The notes: generated from the sequence alone by a model not told the origin. A stretch of 64,000 nucleotides of DNA from Ktedonosporobacter rubrisoli (GCF_004208415.1 NZ_CP035758.1:372001-436000); one strand, 5' to 3'. Counted from the stretch's first letter, positions 26,518-34,848 are shown. A program made the numbers and translations.

Positions 26518-26791
26518 TAGGAGAACGAAATTCATCCAAGCTGAGCAAGATGTACGCTTAGCGGCATTCTGTTCGCAGGAACACTTGCAGTAGCATTAAC
26601 CATTTATGTCTATATGAAATTTAGAGGAGATTGCAATTGCAATCTCCTCTTTTGTCACAGGCAAACCCAACTCCCAGGTATAAGCTCAACAAGGATACCA
26701 ATAAACTCAACAGTAATGATAAGACAGGTAATAAAGCTTTAGAAAACTGCTTGATCAGCAACGTAATTTTCCCAATTAACGTGAGAAACCA
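26518..26791. other. Intergenic region with a long perfect palindrome
   Basis: Holds the 28-bp inverted repeat at 26623-26650 and the spacer before the lanthipeptide promoter. No gene is supported; an antisense 71-codon frame at 26621-26836 is hydrophobic by chance of AT-rich sequence. Confidence 0.5.
26623..26654. terminator. Perfect 28-bp inverted repeat, terminator-like
   Basis: AGAGGAGATTGCAA (26623-26636) is followed immediately by its exact reverse complement (26637-26650) and TTTTG. With a 4-nt central loop it gives a 12-bp stem, probably ending the P450 transcript. Confidence 0.75.
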
Positions 26792-26820
26792 TTGACAAAC
26801 TACAATTGCTATGGTATATA
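26792..26820 (+). promoter_or_regulatory. Promoter of the lanthipeptide-like gene
   Basis: TTGACA (26792-26797), 17-bp spacer, TATATA (26815-26820). Near-consensus housekeeping promoter about 90 nt before the GTG start at 26912. Confidence 0.75.
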
Positions 26821-26911
26821 GATGTATAGACAACATCCTATATAGATCTTTCTCGTCTGCACAGAGTTAAAAGATGCTCAACGGTGGCATACAAGAGAGG
26901 AAGGTAAAAGG

Positions 26912-27112
26912 GTGTCCCAGGTCGCGGTTCCTGCGAGTACTGAGATAGTGCACGAAAACTACAGGCCAGAAGCTTCGGATGAAGCGTTTGATCTAGACAT
27001 ACATATTTCATTTCAAGCTACTAGTAGAACTCCGGTTTTCGGCACATGTAGCCATTGTGCAACCTGTCAATTTAGCGTCGATGCATGCAGCAACACGGCT
27101 TACCATTGCTAA
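26912..27112 (+). CDS. FxLD-type lanthipeptide precursor (putative)
   Basis: A 66-residue peptide with GTG start and an AGAGAGGAAGG site 6-8 nt upstream. The leader is acidic and ends with the motif FDLDI (residues 26-30), the F-x-L-D box that class I-type LanB/LanC systems recognise. The C-terminal core is rich in Ser/Thr (S33, T37, S38, T40, T45, S47, T51, S55, S60, T62) and has five Cys (46, 49, 52, 59, 66), the composition needed for lanthionine rings. It has a dedicated promoter and terminator. No dehydratase, cyclase, protease or transporter of the lanthipeptide type is adjacent, so either the enzymes act in trans or the gene is an orphan. A simple disulfide-rich bacteriocin is the alternative. 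Confidence 0.72.
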   Translation: MSQVAVPASTEIVHENYRPEASDEAFDLDIHISFQATSRTPVFGTCSHCATCQFSVDACSNTAYHC

Positions 27113-27142
27113 GGTGATTCAAAAAGAAGTCTGTCCTTGTAG

Positions 27143-27280
27143 CAAGCTTTTGATATCAACGCAACACCCTTGGGTAAACTACTGTATACTTGTACCCCGT
27201 CCGGTTTCTGTAATTGTGCTGTACAGGTAGGACCAGGAGCGTGCCACTCCTGGTCCCCCTTCTTTCCTCATAGCCTGTGA
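27143..27280 (+). pseudogene. Possible decayed second lanthipeptide precursor
   Basis: Downstream of the precursor stop and in the same frame, an open stretch without an ATG or GTG start reads QAFDINATPLGK, then YTCTPSGFCNCAVQVGPGAC. AFDI resembles the AFDLDI leader box of the upstream peptide, and the Cys/Ser/Thr-rich tail resembles a lantibiotic core. The terminator hairpin at 27230-27256 lies inside its end, which argues that it is not translated now. It may be the remnant of a tandem precursor duplication, or chance. Confidence 0.35.
27230..27264 (+). terminator. Terminator of the lanthipeptide-like gene
   Basis: GGACCAGGAG (27230-27239) pairs perfectly with CTCCTGGTCC (27247-27256), 7-nt loop, followed by a pyrimidine-rich CCCTTCTTTCC. 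Confidence 0.75.
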
Positions 27281-27438
27281 GTGGGCTTCACAAGCAGCTT
27301 GGCTGTATCCCTTTTTCACAACTCGCAGCAAATTGACAGTTTATTGACAGTTAAAGCCTACTCAGTACTCTTCTTGTACTTTATCGTAAGTATCCCATTT
27401 TTTCATGGCTTCTTTTTGGAAGGAATGCCTTTTTATTA

Positions 27439-27474
27439 AAAAAGCCGCCCGACAGTAAACCCAGGCGGCTTTTC
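27439..27474 (-). terminator. Terminator of the coiled-coil gene, bidirectional
   Basis: AAAAAGCCGCC (27439-27449) and GGCGGCTTT (27464-27472) form a stem whose minus-strand reading ends in a T run; it follows the stop at 27491. The rest of the 27281-27438 spacer shows nothing. Confidence 0.85.
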
Positions 27475-27490
27475 CAATTGCTTTATTAGC

Positions 27491-28045
27491 TTACTTAGAG
27501 AGGCGGTCCAAGATCTGATCGAGCTTCTTATCTTGCGCATCAAAACGGCTATCCACGCTATTAAATCGGGTATCCATCTTATCTAGCCGCTGTTCTACCC
27601 CATTAAAACGTGTGTCTACTCTGTCAAAACTGACATCTATCCTATCGAGCCGATCTTTTATCTCCTGGACATCTGCTTTTAATGTCTTGATGTCCTGACC
27701 CTGGCTCTTTACCGTGAACGTCAGCGCGGTTAGAGCCATATTTACATCTCCAAATTGCTGGCGAACAGCCTTTGCCTGTTCATCAAACCGAGCATCGATC
27801 GCAGCAAAACCCTGGTTCATTTGTTGGCCAATAGCTGTAAATTGCCAGGAAATCGCCTTCTCCAAGCTATCAAACCTTTGTCCAATAGTCTGCTCTAAAC
27901 CGGCTTGCCGTCTTCTCTGCTCTGTGATCTGTTCTTGCAAAGCCGTGATCCGTTCATTGAGTTGCCGAATATCAGAGACATGTTCCCCTTGCAGGGTAGA
28001 AAGCGCGTGCTCTAATGCCGCAAGTCGTTCTTCTAATGTTGGCAT
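27491..28045 (-). CDS. Coiled-coil protein of unknown function
   Basis: A 184-residue protein that is almost entirely heptad-repeat coiled coil. It begins TLEERLAALEHALSTLQGE and continues with ERITALQEQITEQRRRQAGLEQTI. The last third is a short repeat in which the units DRIDVSFDRVDTRFNGVEQR and DKMDTRFNSVDSRFD follow each other (about seven residues per turn, F and V at the core). No catalytic or membrane segment. The ATG at 28045 has AGGAGG 8 nt upstream and is preferred to the start at 28078. Proteins of this layout often act as tethers or oligomeric scaffolds, but no function is established here. Monocistronic with a strong terminator. Confidence 0.75.
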   Translation of the reverse strand: MPTLEERLAALEHALSTLQGEHVSDIRQLNERITALQEQITEQRRRQAGLEQTIGQRFDSLEKAISWQFTAIGQQMNQGFAAIDARFDEQAKAVRQQFGDVNMALTALTFTVKSQGQDIKTLKADVQEIKDRLDRIDVSFDRVDTRFNGVEQRLDKMDTRFNSVDSRFDAQDKKLDQILDRLSK

Positions 28046-28251
28046 ACAATCCGCCTCCTCATATGCAGAGTATAGCATACTTTTTTCGCAAGCTGCTCTG
28101 CATCTGACCTTTCCTCAAAAACCTTCTCATCTATCTTCTGTTGCGTGCCAGTTTCATGTGTCCTGCCTCAAGGCTGGTACAGTAACATCATAATACTACA
28201 AGCATATCGCAGCAGGAATTAAAAAGGCAGAAAGAAACGTGTTATGAATAA

Positions 28252-28278
28252 GGCTCCCGAATAATATATCCGGGAGCC
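28252..28278 (-). terminator. Hairpin after the FAD dehydrogenase gene
   Basis: GGCTCCCG (28252-28259) pairs with CGGGAGCC (28271-28278), just past the minus-strand stop at 28288. The T tract is poor (CTTATT). Confidence 0.6.
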
Positions 28279-28287
28279 CTTCTTAAA

Positions 28288-29943
28288 TCAGATGATTGCC
28301 TGAGCAACGGCTCTCCCGGCAGTCCTACCCGAGAAGATACAGCCCCCAAGGAAGGTGCCTTCCAGGGAGCGATAACCATGCATTCCACCTCCGCCAAAAC
28401 CGGCAATCTCTCCAGCTGCATACAGCCCGGGCAAGGGCTGATCGTCAGCCTGAAGCACCCGCGCTGCCAGATCTGTTTTCAGGCCTCCCAAAGTTTTGCG
28501 GGTCAGGATAGAGAGCCGTACGGCAATCAAAGGCCCTGCAGCAGGATCGAGTAACCGATGCGGCTTCGTCACACGAAATAGTCGGTCGCCCAAATATCCA
28601 CGCATTCCGCGAATAGCCATAACCTGAGCATCTTTGCTAAATGGGTTGCGTATCTCCCGATCGCGGGCAACAATCTCTTGCTGCAGCTCAACCAGGTCTA
28701 TTAAGGGCTCCTCTGTCATTTCATTCATGGCTCGTACGAGGTCAGGGAGGTTGCGCTTTACGATAAAGTCTGTCCCCTTACGCTTGAAGGCTTGAACAGG
28801 AGCCGGGATACCAGGCAATACACGGCTGAGAACCAGAGGGATGTTACGGCCTGTCAAATCAGGATTCTGCTCGGAGCCAGAAAGGGCGAACTCGCGCTTA
28901 ATGATACGATCGTTAAGCAGAAACCAGGAGTAGTCATATCCGCTAGTAGTGATGTGCTTAAGCGTCGCAAGCGTATCGAAGCCGGGAAAGAGGGGAATCG
29001 GCAAGCGATGTCCGCGCGCATCCAGCCATAAAGGAGATGGGCCAGCCAAAATTCTGATCCCATGAAGAGGCCAGATTGACGCGTAATTGTGAATACCTTC
29101 AGGATAATGCCACATGCGATCAGGATTGATCAGGTGCCCTCCGTTCCTGGCAACTATCTCCAACATACGCCCATCAACATGATCGGGCACGCCCGAAATA
29201 AGATGTTTAGGAACAGGTCCTAAGCGAGCAGGCCAGTTCTGGCGCACCAGGTCGTGATTGCCACCAATGCCGCCCGCCGTTACAATTACCGCCTGCGCCT
29301 TTAGAGAAAAATCGCCAATGACCTTCCGTGAGCTTGCCATGCCTCGGCTAACGGTATCAGGTTCCAGCACATCTCCCTCAACTCCATTTACTACTCCTTC
29401 GCTCATTGAGAGAGCCGTGACGCGATGGCGAAAGCGCAAGCTGATCAGTCCTTGTTGTTCCCCTTCACGCACCCGCCTCACAAATGGCTCAATGATGCCT
29501 GGACCTGTCCCCCACGTCACATGAAAGCGCGGAACGGAATTGCCATGGTCGGTGGCGAGAGAGCCCCCACGCTCGGCCCATTGCACAAATGGAAAGAAGC
29601 GAATACCCCGCTCATAAAGCCAGGCATGTTTCTCACCCGAGGCAAAATTGACATAAGCCTCGGCCCAACGGCGCGGCCAGCAATCCTCTTCGCGGTCAAA
29701 CCCTGCACTACCCAGCCAATCCTGTAGAGCCAGATCGTGAGAATCCTTGATCCCCATGCGCCGTTGCTCCGGCGAATTAACCAGAAAAATTCCTCCAAAG
29801 GACCAGAATGCTTGCCCTCCCATTGAGGCTTCCGGCTCCTGATCCAGTAAGATCACTTTCCGGCCTGCACTCACCAGTTCCGCGGCAGCAACTAACCCTG
29901 CTAAGCCGGCTCCCACAATAATAACGTCGGCTTCCTCGTGCAT
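28288..29943 (-). CDS. FAD-binding dehydrogenase (3-ketosteroid dehydrogenase-like)
   Basis: A 551-residue flavoprotein of the FAD_binding_2 group. The N-terminal dinucleotide motif VIIVGAGLAGLVAAAEL is followed by VILLDQEPEASMGGQAFWSFGGIF, with the GG(Q/H)-x-W-S-GG region that binds FAD. A middle VIVTAGGIGGNHDLVR and a C-terminal GLYAAGEIAGFGGGGMHGYRS, then LEGTFLGGCIFSGRTAG, close the FAD site. These features match the family of KsdD-like dehydrogenases often annotated only as FAD-binding dehydrogenase. Substrate could be a steroid, fumarate-like acid or other CH-CH compound. Cytoplasmic, AGGAAGAGG site before the ATG, single gene. Confidence 0.85.
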   Translation of the reverse strand: MHEEADVIIVGAGLAGLVAAAELVSAGRKVILLDQEPEASMGGQAFWSFGGIFLVNSPEQRRMGIKDSHDLALQDWLGSAGFDREEDCWPRRWAEAYVNFASGEKHAWLYERGIRFFPFVQWAERGGSLATDHGNSVPRFHVTWGTGPGIIEPFVRRVREGEQQGLISLRFRHRVTALSMSEGVVNGVEGDVLEPDTVSRGMASSRKVIGDFSLKAQAVIVTAGGIGGNHDLVRQNWPARLGPVPKHLISGVPDHVDGRMLEIVARNGGHLINPDRMWHYPEGIHNYASIWPLHGIRILAGPSPLWLDARGHRLPIPLFPGFDTLATLKHITTSGYDYSWFLLNDRIIKREFALSGSEQNPDLTGRNIPLVLSRVLPGIPAPVQAFKRKGTDFIVKRNLPDLVRAMNEMTEEPLIDLVELQQEIVARDREIRNPFSKDAQVMAIRGMRGYLGDRLFRVTKPHRLLDPAAGPLIAVRLSILTRKTLGGLKTDLAARVLQADDQPLPGLYAAGEIAGFGGGGMHGYRSLEGTFLGGCIFSGRTAGRAVAQAII

Positions 29944-30376
29944 TTTTCTGTTCCTCTTCCTAAAAATTTAGTTCACTCACTCCGAGGAGGAGCGGCGTGA
30001 CTGATACACTCATCTTAAAGAGTGCAAGATGGTTGCCAGGAGAAATAATACATGGAAAAATTTCTTGCTGGCAAAGTCAGCTCAATAGCCTGAGTCGAAA
30101 GCAGTCAATTTAGACTAATGGCACGTCCTTTGACCGGCTACCTTCCCAGATCATGGCCCGCTTACACTGCATTTCTCATCTTTCCCAGGCTGCGCTTCTG
30201 TTGGAACATGCAGCGAAAAGCTGAATAGTACTCCGCTTATTTTATAACATCTCTTCATTTTGCACCATAAGCTATTAAAGCAGCATTTGTATGAATTTTT
30301 ATAATGTAGAGAGAATGCCCTTTGAAAGAGCTAGTATTAAGAGCTGAAGAAAAGATTATGTGGAAGGGAGATTTTG
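29944..30376. other. Divergent intergenic region before the fulvocin-like gene
   Basis: Very AT-rich at 30230-30310. TATAAT at 30300-30305 is a good -10 box for the plus-strand gene, but no clear -35 box is found at the right distance, so it may need an activator. GGAAGGGAG precedes the ATG at 30377. No gene seen. Confidence 0.5.
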
Positions 30377-31330
30377 ATGAGTCATTCAAACACACGATGG
30401 GTTCTCGCATTTAATGCATCCTGTGGAACATGCCGGGCGATCTCTGAGAGGGTCGCGCAAGCCTGCGATGGAAAACTTGAAGTGCTTCCATTGACGGACT
30501 CCAAGGTGGAGGAATGGCGCGAGCAAGCCTTAGGGCCACAGGCTCCCTGGGCTCCGACGTTGCTGAGGGTCTCAGAGCAAGATAGCCAGGTACAGGCCTG
30601 GACGGGGCCTGCCATGGGCATCTGGCTTGTCCGTAGGCTTGGCTTAAAATCGACGATGCGCGTGTTGGCGGCCCTGGAACGGCTTCGGCGTGGGGAAGAA
30701 GAGCAACTTGCGAAACCTGTGAACGAGGGAGTCATTGGACGAGCTCAGTTCCTCAAGCTTTGCGCTGGGGGAGTGGTAGCGGCAGGCCTGATTATGATGG
30801 GGAAGGTGCCAGCCTTCGCCGCAGGTGATGGGAAACTATGGGCCGAGGCCCAGGCCTGGGTTAAGGCTAACCAGGATCACCTCCCTGCAACCTACGATGA
30901 GCTAATCGCTCGCCCCATGGCCTATCGAAAAGCTATCTATCGCGCTTCTCCACTAAGCGTACGAGCTCGGTTCTGGGAGGAGCAGTTGAAGCGTTTTCGC
31001 GCAGCACATCCCAATTGTACACCAGAGCAAGAGGCGTTTCTTGAGCGCGCCCACCAGCTGGTGCGCACAAATTTCGCATCCCTGACTGACGCCGATAAGA
31101 AGGCGGCTATCGATGCGTTTGGTAAAGAGCAAGCGCATGCCCTGTTTGCCACACTTGGACCGGCAGAGTCTACTCCCGCAATGTCACCTGCCAGGCCGGC
31201 AGATGACGTCTGCAACTGTACGGTAGGCCATGACTGGTGTTCCGATTCCACCTGTCACTGGTACTCGTGTGCTCAAGAGGGAGGATGTGGAGCTTTCTGG
31301 CAATATACCTGCAACGGGCTTTGTGGCTAA
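30377..31330 (+). CDS. Fulvocin C-like bacteriocin precursor fused to a thioredoxin-like domain
   Basis: A 317-residue protein in three parts. Residues 1-105 are a DCC/thioredoxin-like domain with the redox motif CGTC (Cys16, Cys19). Residues about 118-147 form a hydrophobic export-signal-like segment (GRAQFLKLCAGGVVAAGLIM), Tat-like but with a single Arg, with a possible AFA cleavage site at 147-149. The rest resembles bacteriocin fulvocin C-related proteins: LPATYDELIARPMAYRKAIY, a helical stretch, then a C-terminal core with eight Cys (279, 281, 288, 293, 298, 304, 312, 316) ending in Gly. Fulvocin C of Myxococcus fulvus is a small peptide held by four disulfides, matching eight Cys. The fusion may oxidise its own product. 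No immunity gene is obvious. A terminator follows. Confidence 0.75.
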   Translation: MSHSNTRWVLAFNASCGTCRAISERVAQACDGKLEVLPLTDSKVEEWREQALGPQAPWAPTLLRVSEQDSQVQAWTGPAMGIWLVRRLGLKSTMRVLAALERLRRGEEEQLAKPVNEGVIGRAQFLKLCAGGVVAAGLIMMGKVPAFAAGDGKLWAEAQAWVKANQDHLPATYDELIARPMAYRKAIYRASPLSVRARFWEEQLKRFRAAHPNCTPEQEAFLERAHQLVRTNFASLTDADKKAAIDAFGKEQAHALFATLGPAESTPAMSPARPADDVCNCTVGHDWCSDSTCHWYSCAQEGGCGAFWQYTCNGLCG

Positions 31331-31388
31331 GCGCCTCTAGCCTTCATTCAGCTGCATAGTTCCTCATTTATCTCATCGGGAAAAATGC

Positions 31389-31430
31389 AGAGGTTGGCAG
31401 CAATTGTCTTTGTCGCTGCCAATCTCTTTT
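31389..31430 (+). terminator. Rho-independent terminator of the fulvocin-like gene
   Basis: AGAGGTTGGCAGC (31389-31401) pairs with GCTGCCAATCTCT (31415-31427) with one G-U pair, followed by TTT. Confidence 0.85.
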
Positions 31431-31938
31431 ATCAGCTAAGAACTGTCAGGACTTACCCTTTCTCAGCTCGTTCCTCATTTGTCAACGCAGCCTATTGCTT
31501 GAACAAGGGCTGTTGGTCGCACTTTCCCTCATCCGCAACATCTGGAGAATCTTTATTCCTCAGGTTCTGTTAAATTTTACGTAATATAGAGTGCTATCCT
31601 AAAAAACTATGCAATTCCAGCATCTTCTTGCGAAGATAACCAAAATAAGCAAGTAACTTTGTAGCCATAAAATAAATAAGAAGAAGATACTACGTTAATG
31701 CTTGACATTTTTTAGCAATGCATATAAAGTCTATAAAGCTACATTCAAGCGGCATATCCTTTTCTCTATCTATTTTACATAGTAAGTTTGGATAGCGCTA
31801 TTTCCCAAAAGCATTTTTATAGTTATTTACCCTTTTGCAACTTTAAGGTACTCTTCTCTTCGATCGCAACAATGCTCCTTTGGTCGGGACTGGAGAAGAG
31901 TTCTCTGAATTGAACACTTTTTATATAGGAGGCAGCAT
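31431..31938. other. Intergenic region upstream of the MFS gene
   Basis: About 500 bp, strongly AT-rich from 31570. TTGACA at 31702-31707 with TATAAA at 31723-31728 (15-bp spacing) or TAAAGT at 31725-31730 (17 bp) could be the MFS promoter with a 200-nt leader. No gene or clear fold is supported. A GGAGG site stands directly before the ATG at 31939. Confidence 0.45.
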
Positions 31939-33393
31939 ATGGCATTAGAAGCCGGAGACCTCTCAGCCGCGGAGAGATCAATGCAAGATCAGGCAGCCAC
32001 CATAACGGCGCGTCAGGATCGCCTTCCTCTCTGGCCGTTGCCCACGGGATTTCTGATCATTATTGGCCTGGGCACACTCTTTACTTTGTTTGATACTCTG
32101 GATATTAACGTTTCCTTCATCCAGACCTGCGTACAGATTGTCCATGGATGCAATCCTACCAATGCCGCCCACTTTCTCAGTCTCCCTTCCATGCTCAATC
32201 TGATCGGATATGTGATAGGAGAGCTTATCTTCAGCACCTGTGCAGATCGTTTTGGCCGGCGCAATTTACTCATGATGAGTATGCTAGTATCGGGGCTTGG
32301 ATCGCTCTACACCGGCATTGCTGGGGATTATACCAATTTTATTCTGGCTCGCGTGATCACTGGTATAGGGGCTGGAGCAGATATTGCCTTAACCAGCACT
32401 TATCTGAGCGAACTAACCCCACGTAGGAACCATGTCCATTATTTAGCCCTTACCTTCATTGTGGGCTCCTTTGGCTCTATCCTCAGTGTCTGGCTGGGGC
32501 TCTTTCTGACTACTCCCATGCCCCTGGGGCTCCCGCTTGGTTTGACCGGTCTACATTTTGAAGGGATCGGCTGGCGCCTGGTCTACTTCTTTGGAGCACT
32601 GCTGGCCGTCATTGGGCTCCTCTTGCGGTTTGAACTGCCCGAATCCCCCCGCTGGCTGGTCAGTCGGGGAAGGCTGACAGAAGCAGAACGGATAGTTGGC
32701 GCCATGGAGCAACAGGTTGCTCGTCGTCTAGGTGGAACGCTTCCACCATTGGCTGATGAGGTCTCTGTGCTCGTCGATGCTACGCGTATTCCTCTGGCTG
32801 AGATCTTGCGAACGCCTCTCTATCTCAAACGGACGATTCTCTTACTCACAGTGTGGCTCTTGAGCTTGATTACCCTCTTTGCGGCTGGTGCTGCTCTGAC
32901 CGCGCTTTTGCTCGCGTTAGGCTACCCAATCGCGCAAGCGGCCCTGATTACGGCTGTGGCTTCCATAGGATATGTGCTTGCTTCAATCACTGCAGCATCG
33001 TTTGGAGAAAAGTTTGAGCGCAAAACCTGGATGCCAATAGCAGGAGTTGCTGTCCTACTTGGAGGTCTCTTGATAGCTTTTAGTTCCGGGCAGGTCCTCA
33101 TCGCCATCGTTGGCGCTACCTTGCTCAACTTTGGCAATAATGTCTGGCTACCAATGATTTATACCTGGTCAGCAGAAAATTATCCCACCCGTGCCAGGGC
33201 CACCGGCTTTGCACTTGTGGAGGGAATTGGACATATAGGCGGAGGAGTGGGCCTGGTCTTTCTTGTTTCGCTCATCCGGCTCGGCCCCACACTGGCCTTT
33301 CTTGCTATCAGCGCCTTTATGTTCCTGGCGGCTCTCCTTGCTCAATTTGGACCGACGACGAAGGAGAAGCCCCTCGATGAAGTTTCTCCTTAA
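31939..33393 (+). CDS. MFS transporter, sugar-porter-like
   Basis: A 484-residue inner-membrane transporter with twelve predicted helices. Signature motifs: the loop 2-3 DRFGRRNLLMMSM (GR[KR] motif), helix 4 ARVITGIGAGADIAL, and the central loop ELPESPRWLVSRGRL with AEAER-type helix, which is the PESPRxL sugar/metabolite:H+ symporter signature. The second half contains the matching GEKFERKTW loop and TWSAENYPTRARATGFA. Substrate may be a sugar, aromatic acid or drug. ATAGGAGG stands before the ATG. It is followed after 5 nt by a methyltransferase gene, so the two are co-transcribed and probably coupled. Confidence 0.92.
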   Translation: MALEAGDLSAAERSMQDQAATITARQDRLPLWPLPTGFLIIIGLGTLFTLFDTLDINVSFIQTCVQIVHGCNPTNAAHFLSLPSMLNLIGYVIGELIFSTCADRFGRRNLLMMSMLVSGLGSLYTGIAGDYTNFILARVITGIGAGADIALTSTYLSELTPRRNHVHYLALTFIVGSFGSILSVWLGLFLTTPMPLGLPLGLTGLHFEGIGWRLVYFFGALLAVIGLLLRFELPESPRWLVSRGRLTEAERIVGAMEQQVARRLGGTLPPLADEVSVLVDATRIPLAEILRTPLYLKRTILLLTVWLLSLITLFAAGAALTALLLALGYPIAQAALITAVASIGYVLASITAASFGEKFERKTWMPIAGVAVLLGGLLIAFSSGQVLIAIVGATLLNFGNNVWLPMIYTWSAENYPTRARATGFALVEGIGHIGGGVGLVFLVSLIRLGPTLAFLAISAFMFLAALLAQFGPTTKEKPLDEVSP

Positions 33394-33398
33394 TAAGG

Positions 33399-34295
33399 AT
33401 GATGAGGCTCATGAAAGATATTTCGCATACTCCCTCGCCTTCTGACACTCCGCTTGCTTCCACACCGGCGGATGATGGACGGAACTACCTTCCCGATATC
33501 CCATATACTTTACCGAAAGATGCGCAAGAGGATCAGCGGCTCAATCTGCAGCACAACTTGCTACGCGAAGCGTTTGGTGGCAATCTCTTCGTGCCTGTCC
33601 TTTCACCACGCACGATCTTAGACGTCGGCTGTGGAACTGGACGTTGGTTGATGGAAGTGGCAAGCGAGTTTCCTGATGCCCAGCTTACCGGTGTAGACCT
33701 GCTCTTTCCTCCAGCGTTACAAGAGCCCGGGACCTTGCCGTCCAATTGTACGCTCACCACGGCAAATGTGCTCACTGGCTTGCCCTTTCCCGATGCTAGC
33801 TTTGAGGTAGTCCATCAGCGTCTGCTTGCATTTGCTCTGCCCGAGGTAACCTGGCCAGGCGTTGTCGCGGAGCTCGTGCGTGTGACTCGTCCCGGTGGAT
33901 GGATTGAGCTCGTGGAGTCAGCAGTAGCTTATCGGCAGATGGGACCAGTGACCACGCGTCATGTGGAATGGTTGGTGGAGACATGCAAGCAGCGAGGAAT
34001 TGATTGTTTAATCGCCAGCCGGTTGGATATACTCCTTGAGAAAGCTGGGCTCTCCTCTGTGAACGTCCTGCGCAAGACGATTCCTTTGGGGCAATGGGGA
34101 GGACGGCTGGGAAAAATGGCCCTCGCCAATATGTTGGCCGCGAAACAAACTGGTAAAAAGCTCATTACCACACAATTGGGTATTTCTACTGAAGAATATG
34201 ATCGCTCAGTGGGAGAATGGCTGCAGGAATGTGAGCGTTTCCATACCTGCATGGAGTTCTTTCTCGTCTCTGCCCAGCGTCCTGATACAGAATAG
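33399..34295 (+). CDS. SAM-dependent class I methyltransferase
   Basis: A 298-residue methyltransferase (or 294 from the ATG at 33411, which has GAGG just upstream; the first ATG is five bases after the MFS stop). The SAM-binding motif I is ILDVGCGTGRWLMEVA near residue 70, motif II acidic TGVDLL, post-motif LPFPDASFEVVHQRLLAFAL, then RPGGWIELVES (motif VI-like). This is the UbiE/COQ5-like small-molecule type, cytoplasmic. The acceptor is unknown. Coupling to an MFS exporter suggests modification and export of one metabolite, an inference. The 3' end is directly followed by the decayed HTH/XRE remnant. Confidence 0.88.
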   Translation: MMRLMKDISHTPSPSDTPLASTPADDGRNYLPDIPYTLPKDAQEDQRLNLQHNLLREAFGGNLFVPVLSPRTILDVGCGTGRWLMEVASEFPDAQLTGVDLLFPPALQEPGTLPSNCTLTTANVLTGLPFPDASFEVVHQRLLAFALPEVTWPGVVAELVRVTRPGGWIELVESAVAYRQMGPVTTRHVEWLVETCKQRGIDCLIASRLDILLEKAGLSSVNVLRKTIPLGQWGGRLGKMALANMLAAKQTGKKLITTQLGISTEEYDRSVGEWLQECERFHTCMEFFLVSAQRPDTE

Positions 34296-34318
34296 GCTGC
34301 TAAACCCCAGGGGCAGGA

Positions 34319-34528
34319 AGCCTTTAGCTCGCACTAGCCCCTGGACTCTTAAGCGGATCATATTGAGTGTGGCTTTGGAGATGCCGAAAAGCTTCATAAC
34401 TTCTTCTGGCTTGTAGTACGCCTTTTCCATATTTGTCTCTGCCTCTTTTCCGGGATTTTTGCGATTCTCATTAATAAGTCATTGCTCGACAGTTCGCAAC
34501 CGTGGGCAAAGCTGGCCGCGTACAAAGA
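34319..34528 (-). pseudogene. Chimeric remnant of a duplicated HTH/XRE module
   Basis: Three blocks repeat parts of the region at 34.7-35.95 kb in the same order and orientation. Bases 34319-34362 match 34721-34764, the start of the XRE gene (5 mismatches in 44). Bases 34361-34484 match 35571-35694, the start and upstream region of the HTH gene (4 mismatches in 124). Bases about 34486-34528 match about 35905-35948. The joins delete the body of the HTH gene and about 210 bp of its upstream region. The result is an in-frame fusion (minus strand, 34430 to 34206) reading MEKAYYKPEEVMKLFGISK then directly into MIRLRVQGLVRAKG. It lacks all later domains and is probably non-functional. Confidence 0.82.
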
Positions 34529-34539
34529 CATGCAGCTTC

Positions 34540-34764
34540 CTACATTTCTTCTTGATCCTCACCAGGTAGCTCTTCAATGAGAGCCGCAACTGGCACCTCT
34601 AGAGCTCTCGCTAAGCGTTTGAGTGTTTCCAAAGTGACATTCACTGTCGTTGGCGTCTGATAGATCTTTCTCAAGGTGGTCAAATCGACGTCCGATTTGC
34701 GCGATAACTTGGACTGACTTAAGCCTTTAGCTCGCGCTAACTCCTGAACTTTTAAGCGGATCAT
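34540..34764 (-). CDS. XRE family helix-turn-helix regulator
   Basis: A 74-residue Cro/C1-type DNA-binding protein: MIRLKVQELARAKGLSQSKLS, then SDVDLTTLRKIYQTPTTVNVTLETLKRLARALEVPVAALIE in parts, the complete five-helix XRE fold. The ATG at 34764 has GGAG 6-9 nt upstream and begins at the conserved helix; an ATG at 34836 would add 24 unconserved residues. It follows the HTH-GNAT gene by 84 nt on the same strand. Small XRE plus a larger partner is a layout seen in toxin-antitoxin and autoregulatory pairs. A partial, older copy of its first codons survives at 34319-34362. Confidence 0.82.
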   Translation of the reverse strand: MIRLKVQELARAKGLSQSKLSRKSDVDLTTLRKIYQTPTTVNVTLETLKRLARALEVPVAALIEELPGEDQEEM

Positions 34765-34848
34765 AAGCAACTCCGCAGCCTGGCTACTATGGCCCCATTT
34801 GCATCTTTTGTCATGAATATCTCTTCTGTATCTCATGTCTTTCAGTCT

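Noticed and set aside
27114..27230. GTG-started 38-codon frame with CPC after the lanthipeptide gene
   Set aside because: GTG overlaps the previous stop region without a ribosome binding site; composition is ordinary.
31385..31573. 62-codon frame with several Cys downstream of the fulvocin-like gene, considered as an immunity or second peptide gene
   Set aside because: Its start lies inside the terminator stem and no ribosome binding site is present.
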